A DNA stretch of 64,000 nucleotides from an uncultured Pelagibacteraceae bacterium (GTDB lineage Bacteria; Pseudomonadota; Alphaproteobacteria; Pelagibacterales; Pelagibacteraceae), in NCBI GenBank assembly GCA_902616145.1, contig CACMRM010000002.1, forward strand, positions 124,001 through 188,000, read 5' to 3'. Below are positions 19,120-29,569 of the stretch, one piece after another; position 1 is the first letter of the stretch, and each line of letters opens with the position of its first letter. The notes beneath the pieces were generated by a model. It did no database searches. It was not told the origin of the DNA and saw nothing but the letters and a program-made list of their open reading frames with translations. A program made the position numbers and the translations under genes.

Positions 19120-20123
19120 TTGAATATCTTCAAATTTTAGGTCAAGAAATCTATAAGATTATTTTTTTAATTGTCCCAATTCTTGTTTCTGTGGCAATGA
19201 TAGTTTGGTTAGATAGAAGAGTATGGGGATTAGTTCAAAAAAGGAGAGGACCTAATGTTGTTGGTCCTTTCGGACTTTTTCAAACATTAGCTGATGCATT
19301 AAAATATATATTTAAAGAAATTATTATACCTGCAAGTGCAAATAAAGTAGTTTTTATCCTTGCTCCAATTATAACTATGACTTTAGCCTTAGTTGCCTGG
19401 GCTGTGATTCCTATGAGTGAAAATTTAGTTTTAGCAGATATTAATGTTGGGATATTATATCTATTTGCAGTTTCTTCACTAGGTGTCTATGGAATTATAA
19501 TGGGAGGATGGGCCTCTAACTCGAAATACCCTTTTTTAGGAGCTATAAGATCTGCTGCACAAATGGTTTCTTATGAAGTATCAATTGGAATTATAATTAT
19601 TAACGTCCTTTTATGTGTAGGATCTTTAAACTTAAAAGATATCGTTGTTGCTCAAAAAGACTTGTGGTACGTGATACCTCTCTTTCCAATGTTTGTAATT
19701 TTTTTTATTTCGGCACTAGCTGAGACCAATAGACCTCCATTTGACTTGCCTGAAGCTGAAGCAGAGTTAGTAGCTGGTTACCAAACAGAATATTCAGGCA
19801 TGATGTACGCAATGTTTTGGCTTGGAGAGTATGCTAATATCTTATTGATGTGCGCAATGGGCTCAATACTTTTTTTAGGAGGTTGGTTGCCTATTATGGA
19901 TGTTTATCCATTAAATTTAATTCCTGGTCCTTTTTGGATGATTTTAAAAATTCTATTTTTATTTTTATTATTTGCTTTAATAAAAGCTATCGTACCAAGA
20001 TACAGATACGATCAATTAATGAGATTAGGTTGGAAAATATTTTTACCTTCCTCGCTTGTGTATCTTGTACTAACAGCAAGTTTTTTATTTTATTTTGATA
20101 AATTACCTAAGGTAAGTATTTAA
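19116..20123 (+). CDS. nuoH: NADH-quinone oxidoreductase subunit H
   Basis: A 335-residue membrane subunit with about eight helices that joins the peripheral and membrane arms and helps form the quinone channel. Signature stretches are [38 protein letters not shown] near the N-terminus and [28 protein letters not shown] in the middle. Usual length. It overlaps nuoG by 4 bases. Confidence 0.97.
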   Translation: MIEYLQILGQEIYKIIFLIVPILVSVAMIVWLDRRVWGLVQKRRGPNVVGPFGLFQTLADALKYIFKEIIIPASANKVVFILAPIITMTLALVAWAVIPMSENLVLADINVGILYLFAVSSLGVYGIIMGGWASNSKYPFLGAIRSAAQMVSYEVSIGIIIINVLLCVGSLNLKDIVVAQKDLWYVIPLFPMFVIFFISALAETNRPPFDLPEAEAELVAGYQTEYSGMMYAMFWLGEYANILLMCAMGSILFLGGWLPIMDVYPLNLIPGPFWMILKILFLFLLFALIKAIVPRYRYDQLMRLGWKIFLPSSLVYLVLTASFLFYFDKLPKVSI

Positions 20124-20608
20124 TGGATTTGAGCAGAATTTTTAAAACTATATTTCTGGTAGAATTTATTTCCGGGCTATTTTTGGCAGTCAAAGAATTA
20201 TTTAAAAAGTCCAAAACTATAAACTATCCTTTTGAAAAAGGGCCTATCAGCCCAAGAATGAGAGGTGAACATGCCCTTAGAAGATATCCAAATGGAGAAG
20301 AGAGGTGTATTGCTTGTAAATTATGTGAAGCAGTTTGCCCTGCTCAAGCCATTACAATTGAGTCTACTGAAAGATCAGATGGTAGCAGAAAAACTACTCG
20401 TTATGACATTGACATGCTTAAATGTATTTACTGCGGATTATGTCAGGAATCCTGTCCTGTTGATGCCATTGTCCAAGGACCGAATTTTGAATTTGCTACT
20501 GAAACTAGAGAAGAACTGTACTATAATAAAGAGAAGCTTCTAGAAAATGGTGATAGATGGGAGTCAGTTCTAGCTAAAAATATTAAGCTAGATAAACCTT
20601 ATAGATAA
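20123..20608 (+). CDS. nuoI: NADH-quinone oxidoreductase subunit I
   Basis: A 161-residue subunit carrying two [4Fe-4S] clusters (N6a and N6b) that relay electrons to NuoB. The eight ligands lie in two CxxCxxCxxxCP motifs: Cys62, 65, 68 and 72, and Cys101, 104, 107 and 111. The N-terminal amphipathic helix and [19 protein letters not shown] stretch are typical of the alphaproteobacterial/mitochondrial TYKY subunit. It starts within the nuoH stop codon. Confidence 0.97.
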   Translation: MDLSRIFKTIFLVEFISGLFLAVKELFKKSKTINYPFEKGPISPRMRGEHALRRYPNGEERCIACKLCEAVCPAQAITIESTERSDGSRKTTRYDIDMLKCIYCGLCQESCPVDAIVQGPNFEFATETREELYYNKEKLLENGDRWESVLAKNIKLDKPYR

Positions 20609-21235
20609 ATGATAATTCATTCCATTTTCTTTTATTTTTTTTCTGTTATTGCAATTTTTTCATCTTTAATGGTGATTACTTCTAGAAGCACAATTAATTC
20701 AGTTTTTTTTTTGATACTTGATTTTATCTCAGTTGGCTGTCTTTTTATCATGGTTGGAGCGGAATTTTTGGGAATGATTCTCTTAATTGTATATGTAGGA
20801 GCAGTAGCAGTATTATTCTTATTTGTTGTAATGATGCTAAATGTTGCTGAGCAAAAACAATCATGGTTTATCGGAAAAAAATCAACTCATATTCCTACTG
20901 GATTAATTGTAAGTGTATTAATTTTATTAGAGCTTTTAGTTGTAGTAGGAGGATGGAAGTATAAAGATGACGTAATGTCGAGCAACACATTACTTTTATC
21001 TGATATTTCTAACACTCATCAATTAGGGTTAGTCATGTACACTGAATATATTTTGTATTTCCAATTAGCAGGTATAGTTCTTTTATTAGCAATGATTGGA
21101 GCTATACTTTTGACATTTCGAGAAAGAGTAGGTGTTAAAAAACAAAGTTATTTTAACCAAATTTCTAGAAATCCATCAAACGCGGTAGAGCTTATAGATG
21201 TAAAATCTAACCAGGGAATTAAGATAGATGATTGA
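20609..21235 (+). CDS. nuoJ: NADH-quinone oxidoreductase subunit J
   Basis: A 208-residue membrane subunit (ND6 homologue) with five predicted helices. The conserved third helix includes [28 protein letters not shown], whose glutamate and tyrosine are typical of NuoJ. The C-terminal tail after the last helix is hydrophilic. It follows nuoI directly and overlaps nuoK by 8 bases. Confidence 0.96.
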   Translation: MIIHSIFFYFFSVIAIFSSLMVITSRSTINSVFFLILDFISVGCLFIMVGAEFLGMILLIVYVGAVAVLFLFVVMMLNVAEQKQSWFIGKKSTHIPTGLIVSVLILLELLVVVGGWKYKDDVMSSNTLLLSDISNTHQLGLVMYTEYILYFQLAGIVLLLAMIGAILLTFRERVGVKKQSYFNQISRNPSNAVELIDVKSNQGIKIDD

Positions 21236-21539
21236 GATTGGTTTAGGGCATTATTTATCATTAGGAGCCATAATTTTTTTCTTAGGCGTAATTGGAATTT
21301 TTTTGAATAGAAAAAATGTAATTGTCATATTGATGTCTATAGAGCTAATTTTGTTAGCGGTGAATATAAACTTAATCTCCTTTTCAATTTTTTCTGGCGA
21401 TATAATTGGGCAAATTTTCACTATGCTCATTTTAACAGTTGCAGCAGCTGAGGCAGCTATAGGGCTAGCTATTATTGTAGTTTATTACAGGAACAGGGGC
21501 TCAATTAGAGTAGAGGATATTCACGGCATGAAAGGTTAA
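21228..21539 (+). CDS. nuoK: NADH-quinone oxidoreductase subunit K
   Basis: A 103-residue membrane subunit (ND4L homologue) with three helices. Conserved buried glutamates are visible in [17 protein letters not shown] and [20 protein letters not shown]; they are part of the proton path. Typical length. It abuts nuoL. Confidence 0.97.
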   Translation: MIEIGLGHYLSLGAIIFFLGVIGIFLNRKNVIVILMSIELILLAVNINLISFSIFSGDIIGQIFTMLILTVAAAEAAIGLAIIVVYYRNRGSIRVEDIHGMKG

Positions 21540-23447
21540 ATGGAATACGCTATATTATTTCTACCTTTAGCAGGTTCTCTCATAGGGTATTTGGGCAGAT
21601 CACTCACAAAATATTTTGCTGAAATCTCTACAAGTTTATTTGTAGGAGCATCAGCAATACTATCAATTGTTGTTTTTTGGAATGTAACTCAAAATAATAT
21701 TTACGGAAATTACGTTATTTTTGAATGGATAAGTTCTGGAGGTTTTACGGCCAACTGGTCAATTAATATTGATCCGTTAAGCTCAGTAATGTTAGTAGTT
21801 GTCACTTTTGTTTCTGCCCTGGTTCATATTTATTCTATTGGTTATATGAGTCACGATCCTCATAAACCAAGGTTTATGTCTTATCTGTCATTATTTACTT
21901 TTTCAATGTTAGCCTTAGTCGTTTCGGATAATTTCTTACAACTATTTTTCGGATGGGAGGGAGTTGGTTTATGCTCTTATTTATTGATAGGCTTTTGGTA
22001 TAAAAAAGAAACTGCAAATAACGCTGCTATAAAAGCTTTTATAGTTAATAGAATAGGAGATTTTGGTTTAGCTATTGCGATATTTTTAATCTTTTTCTTT
22101 TTTGGTACCATTAATTTTGAAGAAACTTTTCAGGCCACAAGTCAGTTTGCTGACAAAAAAATAAATTTTTTTGGTTTTGAAACAAGTTTAATAACATTAA
22201 TATGCGTATTCCTTTTTATAGGAGCAATGGGAAAATCTGCGCAATTTTTACTTCACACTTGGTTACCTGATGCAATGGAGGGCCCAACACCAGTTTCAGC
22301 ATTAATTCATGCAGCAACAATGGTAACCGCTGGAGTTTTTCTAGTTGTTAGATGTTCGCCGATGTTTGAATATTCTCAATTTGCTTTAAATTTAGTTACT
22401 ATTGTTGGAATGTTGACAGCAATATTTGCTGCTTCTGTTGCGCTTGTACAAAACGATATAAAAAAAATAGTTGCTTATTCTACCTGCAGTCAATTAGGGT
22501 ACATGTTTTTTGCTGCAGGTGTGGGAGCATATCATGTAGCTATGTTTCATTTATTTACACATGCTTTCTTTAAAGCATTGTTATTTTTGGGTGCGGGTTC
22601 GGTAATACATGCGTTTAAGGATGAGCAAGATATTAGAAATATGGGCGGTGTTAGAAAAAAACTTCCACACACTTACATCTTTATGTTACTTGGAACGTTA
22701 GCATTAACAGGATTTCCTTTTTTATCTGGATTTTATTCAAAAGATGCTATTATTGAATTTGCATATCTTAAAAATTCTGCTTTAGGAAATTATGCAGCTA
22801 CTATTGGAATTTTTACGGCATTTTTAACATCAATTTATTCATGGAGGCTATTTTTTAAGGTATTTCATGGACCATATAACAACAAAAAAATTCCTTTAGA
22901 TAAAACCCATGAGTCACCATTAATAATGTTAATACCATTAGTATTTTTAGGTTTAGGCGCAATATTTTCTGGCTATCTTTTTAAAAACACTTTTATAGGT
23001 CATCATAGCAACGAATTTTGGCAAGGCTCAATCTTCTTTTTGAATGAAATTAAACATGGCGTTATACCTTTATGGCTTTTATTAATTACTCCGGTATTAG
23101 TTGTAATTTCAATCCCTATCTCATTTTATTATTATATTTTAAATCCAAAGGTTCTGGAAGATTTTAAGAATACAAACATACCCCTGTATAACTTTTTATT
23201 AAATAAATGGTATATCGATGAATTGTATGAAAAAGTTTTTGTAAATCCTGCAAAAAAAATAGGCTCATTTTTTTGGAAAAAAGGAGATATTGGTTTGATT
23301 GATAAGTTTGGTCCTGACGGTATTTCAAAATTAGTTAAGATTATTTCTAACAAAGCAGGACGTCTTCAAACAGGATTTATTTATGATTACGCATTTGTAA
23401 TGCTACTAGGTTTATCAATCTTATTAACTTATTTGATTTTAAAATAA
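21540..23447 (+). CDS. nuoL: NADH-quinone oxidoreductase subunit L
   Basis: A 635-residue antiporter-like proton-pumping subunit with about 16 membrane helices and the long lateral helix at the C-terminus. Key regions are GWEGVGLCSYLLIGFWY (helix 5 glutamate), FLLHTWLPDAMEGPTPVSALIHAATMVTAGVFL (lysine/histidine path) and HLFTHAFFKALLFLGAGSVIHA. Usual length. It starts directly after the nuoK stop. Confidence 0.97.
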   Translation: MEYAILFLPLAGSLIGYLGRSLTKYFAEISTSLFVGASAILSIVVFWNVTQNNIYGNYVIFEWISSGGFTANWSINIDPLSSVMLVVVTFVSALVHIYSIGYMSHDPHKPRFMSYLSLFTFSMLALVVSDNFLQLFFGWEGVGLCSYLLIGFWYKKETANNAAIKAFIVNRIGDFGLAIAIFLIFFFFGTINFEETFQATSQFADKKINFFGFETSLITLICVFLFIGAMGKSAQFLLHTWLPDAMEGPTPVSALIHAATMVTAGVFLVVRCSPMFEYSQFALNLVTIVGMLTAIFAASVALVQNDIKKIVAYSTCSQLGYMFFAAGVGAYHVAMFHLFTHAFFKALLFLGAGSVIHAFKDEQDIRNMGGVRKKLPHTYIFMLLGTLALTGFPFLSGFYSKDAIIEFAYLKNSALGNYAATIGIFTAFLTSIYSWRLFFKVFHGPYNNKKIPLDKTHESPLIMLIPLVFLGLGAIFSGYLFKNTFIGHHSNEFWQGSIFFLNEIKHGVIPLWLLLITPVLVVISIPISFYYYILNPKVLEDFKNTNIPLYNFLLNKWYIDELYEKVFVNPAKKIGSFFWKKGDIGLIDKFGPDGISKLVKIISNKAGRLQTGFIYDYAFVMLLGLSILLTYLILK

Positions 23448-23448
23448 A

Positions 23449-24927
23449 ATGAACTTTCCAATATTATCAACTTTAATTTTCTTACCATTAATAAGTTCCT
23501 TTTTCATTTTACTATCAAAAGACAAAACTAACAATAATAGTTCAATTTATATTTCTTTATTTAGCAGTATCGCCACTTTTTTTCTTTCATTGTTTTTGTG
23601 GTATAATTTGGATGTAAATACTTCTGAATTTCAGTTTGTAGAAGAAAAATCCTGGATAAATAATTTTATAAAATTTAAACTAGGTATCGATGGTATATCT
23701 ATACTTTTTATTGTTTTGACAACATTCATTACACCGATTTGTATTATTTCTTGTGTGAATAGTGTCAAAGTTAGAGTTAAAGAATTTTTAATAGCTATTT
23801 TGATTTTAGAAACATTCATGATTGGAGTGTTTTGTTCCCTTGATCTTGTAATTTTTTATTTGTTTTTTGAGGCAGGGCTAATTCCAATGTTTTTGATTAT
23901 TGGAGTTTGGGGCGGCCCTAGAAGAGTATACTCAGCTTTTAAATTTTTTCTTTTTACTTTGCTAGGGTCTGTTTTAATGCTTGTAGCTATTATAGTAATT
24001 TATTGGTTAACGGGCACGACAGATATCACACAAATATATCAGATAAAAATACCAAAAGAATATCAAAATATTTTATGGTTAGCTTTCTTCAGTTCTTTTG
24101 CAGTAAAAATGCCAATGTGGCCTGTGCATACATGGTTGCCAGACGCTCATGTTGAAGCGCCAACTGCTGGTTCGGTTATCCTTGCCGCAATTTTGTTAAA
24201 AATGGCTGGCTATGGTTTCTTAAGATTTTCAATACCAATGTTTCCTGTTGCCTCAGAGTATTTTACTCCCTTAATATATATTTTAAGCATTATAGCAATT
24301 ATATACACTTCTTTAGTTGCATTGATGCAAGACGACATGAAAAAGTTAATTGCTTACTCCTCTGTCGCCCATATGGGTTACGTAACTTTAGGAATTTTTA
24401 CATTTACAAAACAAGGAATAGAAGGAAGCGTCTATCAAATGATAAGTCATGGCCTAATATCTGCTGCTTTATTCTTATGTGTTGGTGTAGTATATGACCG
24501 ATTACATTCGAGAATGATCAACACTTATGGAGGATTAGTAAATTATATTCCCAAATACTCCTTTTTATTTTTAATATTTGCTTTAGCTGCTTTAGGATTG
24601 CCTGGAACCTCGGGATTTTTAGGTGAGTTTCTTGTTTTGACAGGAACATTTCAAAAAAGTTATCTAGCAGCTATGTTAGCAACTTTTGGAGTGGTCCTAG
24701 GAGCTGCTTATATGCTCTGGCTAACTAAAAGGGTTATATTTGGCGTTGCGCATAATTCTGAAGTCAAAAAAATTAATGATGTAAATAGATCTGAAGTATT
24801 GATGTTAGTAACTTTAGCATTTTTAATACTATTTTTTGGATTTTACCCACTCCCATTAATGGAGACATTAAGCACTTCAGTTAATAGTTTGATTTACAAT
24901 TACGAAATAGCACTTAAATCTAATTGA
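23449..24927 (+). CDS. nuoM: NADH-quinone oxidoreductase subunit M
   Basis: A 492-residue antiporter-like proton-pumping subunit. Visible motifs are FFEAGLIPMFLIIGVWGG (helix 5 glutamate), KMPMWPVHTWLPDAHVEAPTAGSVILAAILLKMAGYG and MISHGLISAALFLCVGVVYDR. About 14 membrane helices. It lies 1 base after nuoL, and its stop lies 2 bases before the preferred nuoN start. Confidence 0.97.
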   Translation: MNFPILSTLIFLPLISSFFILLSKDKTNNNSSIYISLFSSIATFFLSLFLWYNLDVNTSEFQFVEEKSWINNFIKFKLGIDGISILFIVLTTFITPICIISCVNSVKVRVKEFLIAILILETFMIGVFCSLDLVIFYLFFEAGLIPMFLIIGVWGGPRRVYSAFKFFLFTLLGSVLMLVAIIVIYWLTGTTDITQIYQIKIPKEYQNILWLAFFSSFAVKMPMWPVHTWLPDAHVEAPTAGSVILAAILLKMAGYGFLRFSIPMFPVASEYFTPLIYILSIIAIIYTSLVALMQDDMKKLIAYSSVAHMGYVTLGIFTFTKQGIEGSVYQMISHGLISAALFLCVGVVYDRLHSRMINTYGGLVNYIPKYSFLFLIFALAALGLPGTSGFLGEFLVLTGTFQKSYLAAMLATFGVVLGAAYMLWLTKRVIFGVAHNSEVKKINDVNRSEVLMLVTLAFLILFFGFYPLPLMETLSTSVNSLIYNYEIALKSN

Positions 24928-24929
24928 TT

Positions 24930-26345
24930 ATGATAAACAATTTATACATAATGTTTCCTGAAGTCTTCTTATCTCTTTCAATTTTTTCTATTTTAATGAT
25001 TGGTGTATTTATTAAAAAAAGCTTTAATATAGTATTTAATCTTACTTCTTTAATAATAATCGTTACTATTTTAATTATTTTGTCAAGTTCAAGTGATGAA
25101 GAAAAAATATTTTTAGATAGTTTTATAAGAGATGGTTTTTCAAATTATTTTAAAATTTTAATTCTTTTATCATCTTTATTTGTTCTCAACTCATCTAAAA
25201 GATTTATCATTGATAGTAAATTAGACAAATTTGAATACCCTATAATCATTTTGCTTTCAATATTAGGAATGTTTTTCATGGTAAGTGCAAATGATTTAAT
25301 ACTTTTCTATTTAGGGCTTGAGCTGCAATCTTTATCGCTTTATATACTCGCATCAATTGATAGGGACAATTTAAGATCAACAGAGTCAGGAATTAAATAC
25401 TTTGTTTTGAGTGCATTATCTTCAGGTTTATTATTATACGGATGTTCATTATTATATGGGTTTACTGGCACTACAAACTTTGAACTAATAGCTGGCCAAC
25501 TCAATAAAGAAAATACTGGAGCAGTTTTTGCAATGGTATTTATACTAGTAGGACTTGCTTTTAAAGTTTCTGCAGTTCCATTTCACATGTGGACACCAGA
25601 TGTTTATGAGGGAGCACCAACATCAATAACTAGTTATTTTGCAGTTGTTCCAAAAGTTGCAGGTTTAGCATTATTAATAAAATTTATGTATGTTCCTTTT
25701 TCAAATATTTTATTAGAGTGGCAAACAATTATAATTTTTATTTCAATAGCATCTATGATACTCGGCGCTGTTGCAGCAATGACTCAAAAAAATTTTAAAA
25801 GACTTCTTGCTTATAGTTCTATAGGACATATCGGCTACGCCCTTGCAGGAGTTGCTACAGGCGCAATATCAGGATATCAAAGTACAACCGTTTATATTTC
25901 AATTTACGTAATTATGAATATTGGAGCTTTCTCATGTTTGTATCTATTAAAGAAAGATGGACAATATAAAGAAAATATTTCGGATTTATCTGGAATTTCA
26001 AAAAAACATCCTCTAATAGCTATTTCATTATTGATAATATTATTCTCTCTAGCTGGAGTTCCTCCGCTAGGAGGGTTTTTTGCAAAATTTTATGTTTTCG
26101 TCGCTGTTTTGGAAAAACAAATGTACGCACTAGCAATTATAGGATTATTAACTACAGTAATGTCAGCATTTTATTATTTAAAAATTATTAAAACAATTTA
26201 TTTTGATGACAGTCTCATAACTTTTGAGGCAACCAAAAATAGAACAGCTCAAGCTTCCATATTCGCCAGCTGTACAATTCTAATTACATTTTTTTTATAT
26301 CCATCAGTTTTAAATAATTTAGTTAAATCATTATTCGTTAGCTAA
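24930..26345 (+). CDS. nuoN: NADH-quinone oxidoreductase subunit N
   Basis: A 471-residue antiporter-like subunit, last of the nuo set. The regions LIFYLGLELQSLSLYILAS and LAFKVSAVPFHMWTPDVYEGAPTSITSYFAVVPKVAG are characteristic. The frame also offers a TTG at 24924; I chose the ATG at 24930, which gives MINNLYIMFPEVF. The stop overlaps the first base of birA, so complex I and the downstream housekeeping genes appear to share a transcript. Confidence 0.97.
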   Translation: MINNLYIMFPEVFLSLSIFSILMIGVFIKKSFNIVFNLTSLIIIVTILIILSSSSDEEKIFLDSFIRDGFSNYFKILILLSSLFVLNSSKRFIIDSKLDKFEYPIIILLSILGMFFMVSANDLILFYLGLELQSLSLYILASIDRDNLRSTESGIKYFVLSALSSGLLLYGCSLLYGFTGTTNFELIAGQLNKENTGAVFAMVFILVGLAFKVSAVPFHMWTPDVYEGAPTSITSYFAVVPKVAGLALLIKFMYVPFSNILLEWQTIIIFISIASMILGAVAAMTQKNFKRLLAYSSIGHIGYALAGVATGAISGYQSTTVYISIYVIMNIGAFSCLYLLKKDGQYKENISDLSGISKKHPLIAISLLIILFSLAGVPPLGGFFAKFYVFVAVLEKQMYALAIIGLLTTVMSAFYYLKIIKTIYFDDSLITFEATKNRTAQASIFASCTILITFFLYPSVLNNLVKSLFVS

Positions 26346-26908
26346 TGAAAATTAAGATTAAAAGGTATAAAAAAGTAAAAAGCACTAACGATATAGCTTT
26401 AAAACTAATAAAAAAGAATTTTTCGGAACCCACTTTAGTCGTAAGCAAAAATCAAACTGAAGGCAAAGGTAGAGTTGGAAAAAAATGGATTTCTCAAAAT
26501 GGGAACCTTTTTATAACCTTATTTTTTAAATTTGATCAAAGAAAAATCGATTTTAAACAATTTGCAATATTGAATGCGTTTTTATTGAAACAGATTATTT
26601 CAAAAATAATTTCAAGAAAAATAAAAATAAAATGGCCTAATGATTTAATGGTAAATAAAAAAAAGTTTTGTGGGATTTTACAAGAAGTTTTAAAATACAA
26701 TAATTTTGACTATTTAATTGTTGGAATAGGGTTAAATACTAATGCAGCTCCGCAAAACAAAGGCTTTAAATCGACTTGCTTAAAAAATATATTAAATAAA
26801 AAAGTAAATAATCAAAAAATTTTGAAAAAAATTGTAATTACATATGAAAAATTTTTAAAGGAAAAAAATAAAATATCATTTTCAAATTTAAAAAGGAAAT
26901 ATAAGTAA
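26345..26908 (+). CDS. birA: Biotin--[acetyl-CoA carboxylase] ligase, short form
   Basis: A 187-residue biotin protein ligase that attaches biotin to the carrier domain of acetyl-CoA carboxylase. The catalytic core is clear: STNDIA at 13-18, the biotinyl-AMP loop GKGRVGKKW at 40-48, KWPNDLMVNKKKFCGIL at 96-112 and VGIGLNTN at 126-133. It has no N-terminal helix-turn-helix, so it cannot act as the repressor known from E. coli BirA. The C-terminal SH3-like domain is also largely missing, since only about 50 residues follow the GIGLN motif. The nuoN-birA-coaX-rnj order is common in Alphaproteobacteria. Confidence 0.9.
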   Translation: MKIKIKRYKKVKSTNDIALKLIKKNFSEPTLVVSKNQTEGKGRVGKKWISQNGNLFITLFFKFDQRKIDFKQFAILNAFLLKQIISKIISRKIKIKWPNDLMVNKKKFCGILQEVLKYNNFDYLIVGIGLNTNAAPQNKGFKSTCLKNILNKKVNNQKILKKIVITYEKFLKEKNKISFSNLKRKYK

Positions 26909-26913
26909 TCAAA

Positions 26914-27657
26914 ATGTATTATATAATTGGTGACATAGGAAATACTTCGACTAAAATTTGTTTATTGGAACAATCAAAAATTATTAAGTCAATATCAATT
27001 AGTACAAAAAAAATTTTTTTAAAGGGATTTATAAAAAAAATTATTAAAAGACTGAATAAAAAAAACCTTAGGAAAGAAGTATTATTTTCATGCGTTGTTC
27101 CCTTAGTGTTAAATAAAATTAAAAAAGATTTAAATAAAACAGGTTTTAAAGTTTTAGAAATCAAGAGTTTCAATTTAAAGAAGATCATCAAAATTAATAT
27201 TCGAAATATACAACAACTTGGTTCAGATAGAATTGTAAATTCAATAGAGGGTAAAAAATTTAGGAATTGTTTAGTAATCGACTTTGGAACTGCAACTACT
27301 TTCGATATTATTAAGAATGGAATTTACGAGGGGGGAGTCATTGCTCCAGGTGTTAAATTATCTATAAAAAATTTGAGTCAGGCTACAGCTTTACTTCCAA
27401 TATTTGATTTAAAAAGCAATCAAAAGAGATATGGAAAGAATACAAAAGATGCTTTAAATGCAGGTTTTATTTGGGGTTATGATGGACTGATAAATAATAT
27501 AATTAATAAAATTACTAAAAATTGGAAAATGAATTATAAAATAATACTTACTGGTGGATATGCTAATTTATTTAAAAAAATTATTAAAAGAAGGACTATT
27601 GTTGATCAAAATATTACGATTAAAGGAGTTTCAAAAGTTTATAGGAAATTTTTATGA
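26914..27657 (+). CDS. coaX: Type III pantothenate kinase
   Basis: A 247-residue enzyme that phosphorylates pantothenate in the first step of coenzyme A synthesis. The N-terminal phosphate-binding motif DIGNTSTK is at residues 7-14; GSDRIVNSI and the VIDFGTATTFDII...GGVIAPGVKLS block follow, as in CoaX members of the ASKHA fold. Very rich in lysine and isoleucine. It is 5 bases after birA and overlaps rnj by 4 bases. Confidence 0.93.
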   Translation: MYYIIGDIGNTSTKICLLEQSKIIKSISISTKKIFLKGFIKKIIKRLNKKNLRKEVLFSCVVPLVLNKIKKDLNKTGFKVLEIKSFNLKKIIKINIRNIQQLGSDRIVNSIEGKKFRNCLVIDFGTATTFDIIKNGIYEGGVIAPGVKLSIKNLSQATALLPIFDLKSNQKRYGKNTKDALNAGFIWGYDGLINNIINKITKNWKMNYKIILTGGYANLFKKIIKRRTIVDQNITIKGVSKVYRKFL

Positions 27658-29315
27658 GTAAAGAAGAGCTTATTTTTTGTCCTTTAGGCGGATCAGGAGA
27701 AATAGGTGGAAATATGAATTTATACGCCTATGGGAAAGAGGATAATCAAAAATGGATTATAGTAGATATGGGTGTATCATTTGCGGATGACTCAGTGCCA
27801 GGAGTTGACCTTATAATGCCAGATGCCGGATTTATTATTGATAAGAAAGATGACTTGCTTGGGATTGTTCTGACCCATGCGCATGAAGATCACATAGGTG
27901 CAGTTGCACATATATGGCCGAGTCTGAAATGTAAAATGTATGCCACACCTTTTACTTCAGCCTTAATCCTTGAGAAATTCAAAGAAAAAAAAATTGACAT
28001 TTCATCTTATTTAGAAGTAGTGCCTTTAAATAGTAAAATAAAGCTTGGAAGTTTTGAAATTGATTTTGTAACCTTAACCCATTCTATTTTGGAGCCTAAT
28101 GGCTTAAGCATTAAAACTCCTTTGGGAACAGTTTTGCATACTGGTGATTGGAAAATTGACCCTAACCCATTAATCGGAGGTCAGATTGATGAACAAAAAT
28201 TGAAATCTATTGGTGATAGCGGAGTTTCAGCGATGATATGTGATTCTACTAATATTTTTAGCCCAGGAAGAGCTGGCTCTGAGTCAGAAGTAAGAAATAG
28301 CTTATTAAGAATTATGGAAATAAAAACTAATAGAATCCTTGTAACTTCGTTCGCTTCAAACGTAGCTAGAATGGAGTCAGTATTCTATTGCGCAAAAAAA
28401 ACTGACAGAAATATATGCTTAGTCGGCAGATCAATGCAAAGAATTTATAAAGCAGCAAGAAAATGTGGATATCTTCACGGACTTATAGAACCACTAGAAC
28501 CTAAAGACGCAAAAAAAGTAGCAAAAAATAAAATCTTATACTTAGCTACTGGTAGTCAAGGAGAGCCTATGGGAGCGATGAATAGGATAATTAATGGCGT
28601 TCATCCAGATGTTCATTTGGAAAACGGAGACTGTGTAATCTTTTCATCTAAAATTATACCGGGAAATGAAAAAAAATTGTACCATTTACAAAACCTAATA
28701 GTAAGAAATAAAATGGAAATGATCAGTGAGGAAAATGCTTTTGTTCATGTCTCCGGTCATCCTAATAGAGATGATCTTAAAGATATGTATAAATGGGTGA
28801 AGCCGCAATGCGTAATACCTGTTCATGGAGAGCATCGTCATATGGCTGAGCACGTATCGTTCGCTAAAGAAATGCAAATTCCAAAAACTTTGCTAATCGA
28901 AAATGGTGATATAATAAAAATTCTTCCTGGAAACAAACCAGAAATTATTGATAAAGCACCTTCAGGTAAAATTTATCTTGACGGAAATATCAATGTTGAA
29001 ACTGACTCTCAATCTATAAAAGATAGAAAAAATCTTTCAGCAAATGGATATTTGGAAATTACTTTAATTATATCAAGTAATGGGAGTGTTAAAAAACCAG
29101 TAATTTCATACAAGGGGATACCTGAGAAAAATGAGGATAATACTTTTATTTTTGATATGGAAGATGAAATAATGAATATATGTAGAACTTTTTCAATGGA
29201 CAACAAAAAACAGCAACAAAATTTAATTGAAACCCTAAAACAAAATTGTAGAAGAATAGTTAGAGAAAAAACTGGAAAAAAACCTTTTACAAATATCAAT
29301 ATTGCTAGAATTTAA
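27654..29315 (+). CDS. rnj: Ribonuclease J
   Basis: A 553-residue metallo-beta-lactamase-fold RNase that acts as endo- and 5'-3' exoribonuclease in RNA processing and decay. The metal site HAHEDH is at residues 75-80, HTGDWKIDP near 160, and the beta-CASP part contains SFASNVARMESV and GSQGEPMGAMNRI. The conserved HVSGHPNRDDL and PVHGEHRHMAEH follow. Full length. It overlaps the DUF1467 gene by one base. Confidence 0.95.
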   Translation: MSKEELIFCPLGGSGEIGGNMNLYAYGKEDNQKWIIVDMGVSFADDSVPGVDLIMPDAGFIIDKKDDLLGIVLTHAHEDHIGAVAHIWPSLKCKMYATPFTSALILEKFKEKKIDISSYLEVVPLNSKIKLGSFEIDFVTLTHSILEPNGLSIKTPLGTVLHTGDWKIDPNPLIGGQIDEQKLKSIGDSGVSAMICDSTNIFSPGRAGSESEVRNSLLRIMEIKTNRILVTSFASNVARMESVFYCAKKTDRNICLVGRSMQRIYKAARKCGYLHGLIEPLEPKDAKKVAKNKILYLATGSQGEPMGAMNRIINGVHPDVHLENGDCVIFSSKIIPGNEKKLYHLQNLIVRNKMEMISEENAFVHVSGHPNRDDLKDMYKWVKPQCVIPVHGEHRHMAEHVSFAKEMQIPKTLLIENGDIIKILPGNKPEIIDKAPSGKIYLDGNINVETDSQSIKDRKNLSANGYLEITLIISSNGSVKKPVISYKGIPEKNEDNTFIFDMEDEIMNICRTFSMDNKKQQQNLIETLKQNCRRIVREKTGKKPFTNINIARI

Positions 29316-29569
29316 TGGGAATAACAGGATCTATCATTGTTTATGTAATGATTTGGTGGATAATTTTTTTTTCAGTTTTACCTATTGGAATTCGGTCAAA
29401 TAAAGAAGTTTTCAAGGAAAAGATTGGAGGAATAGATCCTGGAGCCCCGAAAAATCCTAAAATAAGAATAAAATTTTTAATTACCACATTAATTACTACT
29501 ATAATTTTTGTAGTCATATATTATCTTGTAGAGTTTGATTTATTAAATTTAAGAAAGTTTTTACAATAA
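29315..29569 (+). CDS. DUF1467 family membrane protein
   Basis: An 84-residue protein with two predicted membrane helices and the conserved block WWIIFFSVLPIGIRSNKE followed by DPGAPKNPKIRIKFLITT, typical of DUF1467. The family occurs in Alphaproteobacteria, often next to proS as here, and has no known function. The start overlaps the rnj stop and the end overlaps the proS start. Confidence 0.88.
   Translation: MGITGSIIVYVMIWWIIFFSVLPIGIRSNKEVFKEKIGGIDPGAPKNPKIRIKFLITTLITTIIFVVIYYLVEFDLLNLRKFLQ

Noticed and set aside
20265-20543. Alternate-frame open frame within nuoI
   Set aside because: It overlaps the eight-cysteine ferredoxin region of nuoI, which is the real gene.
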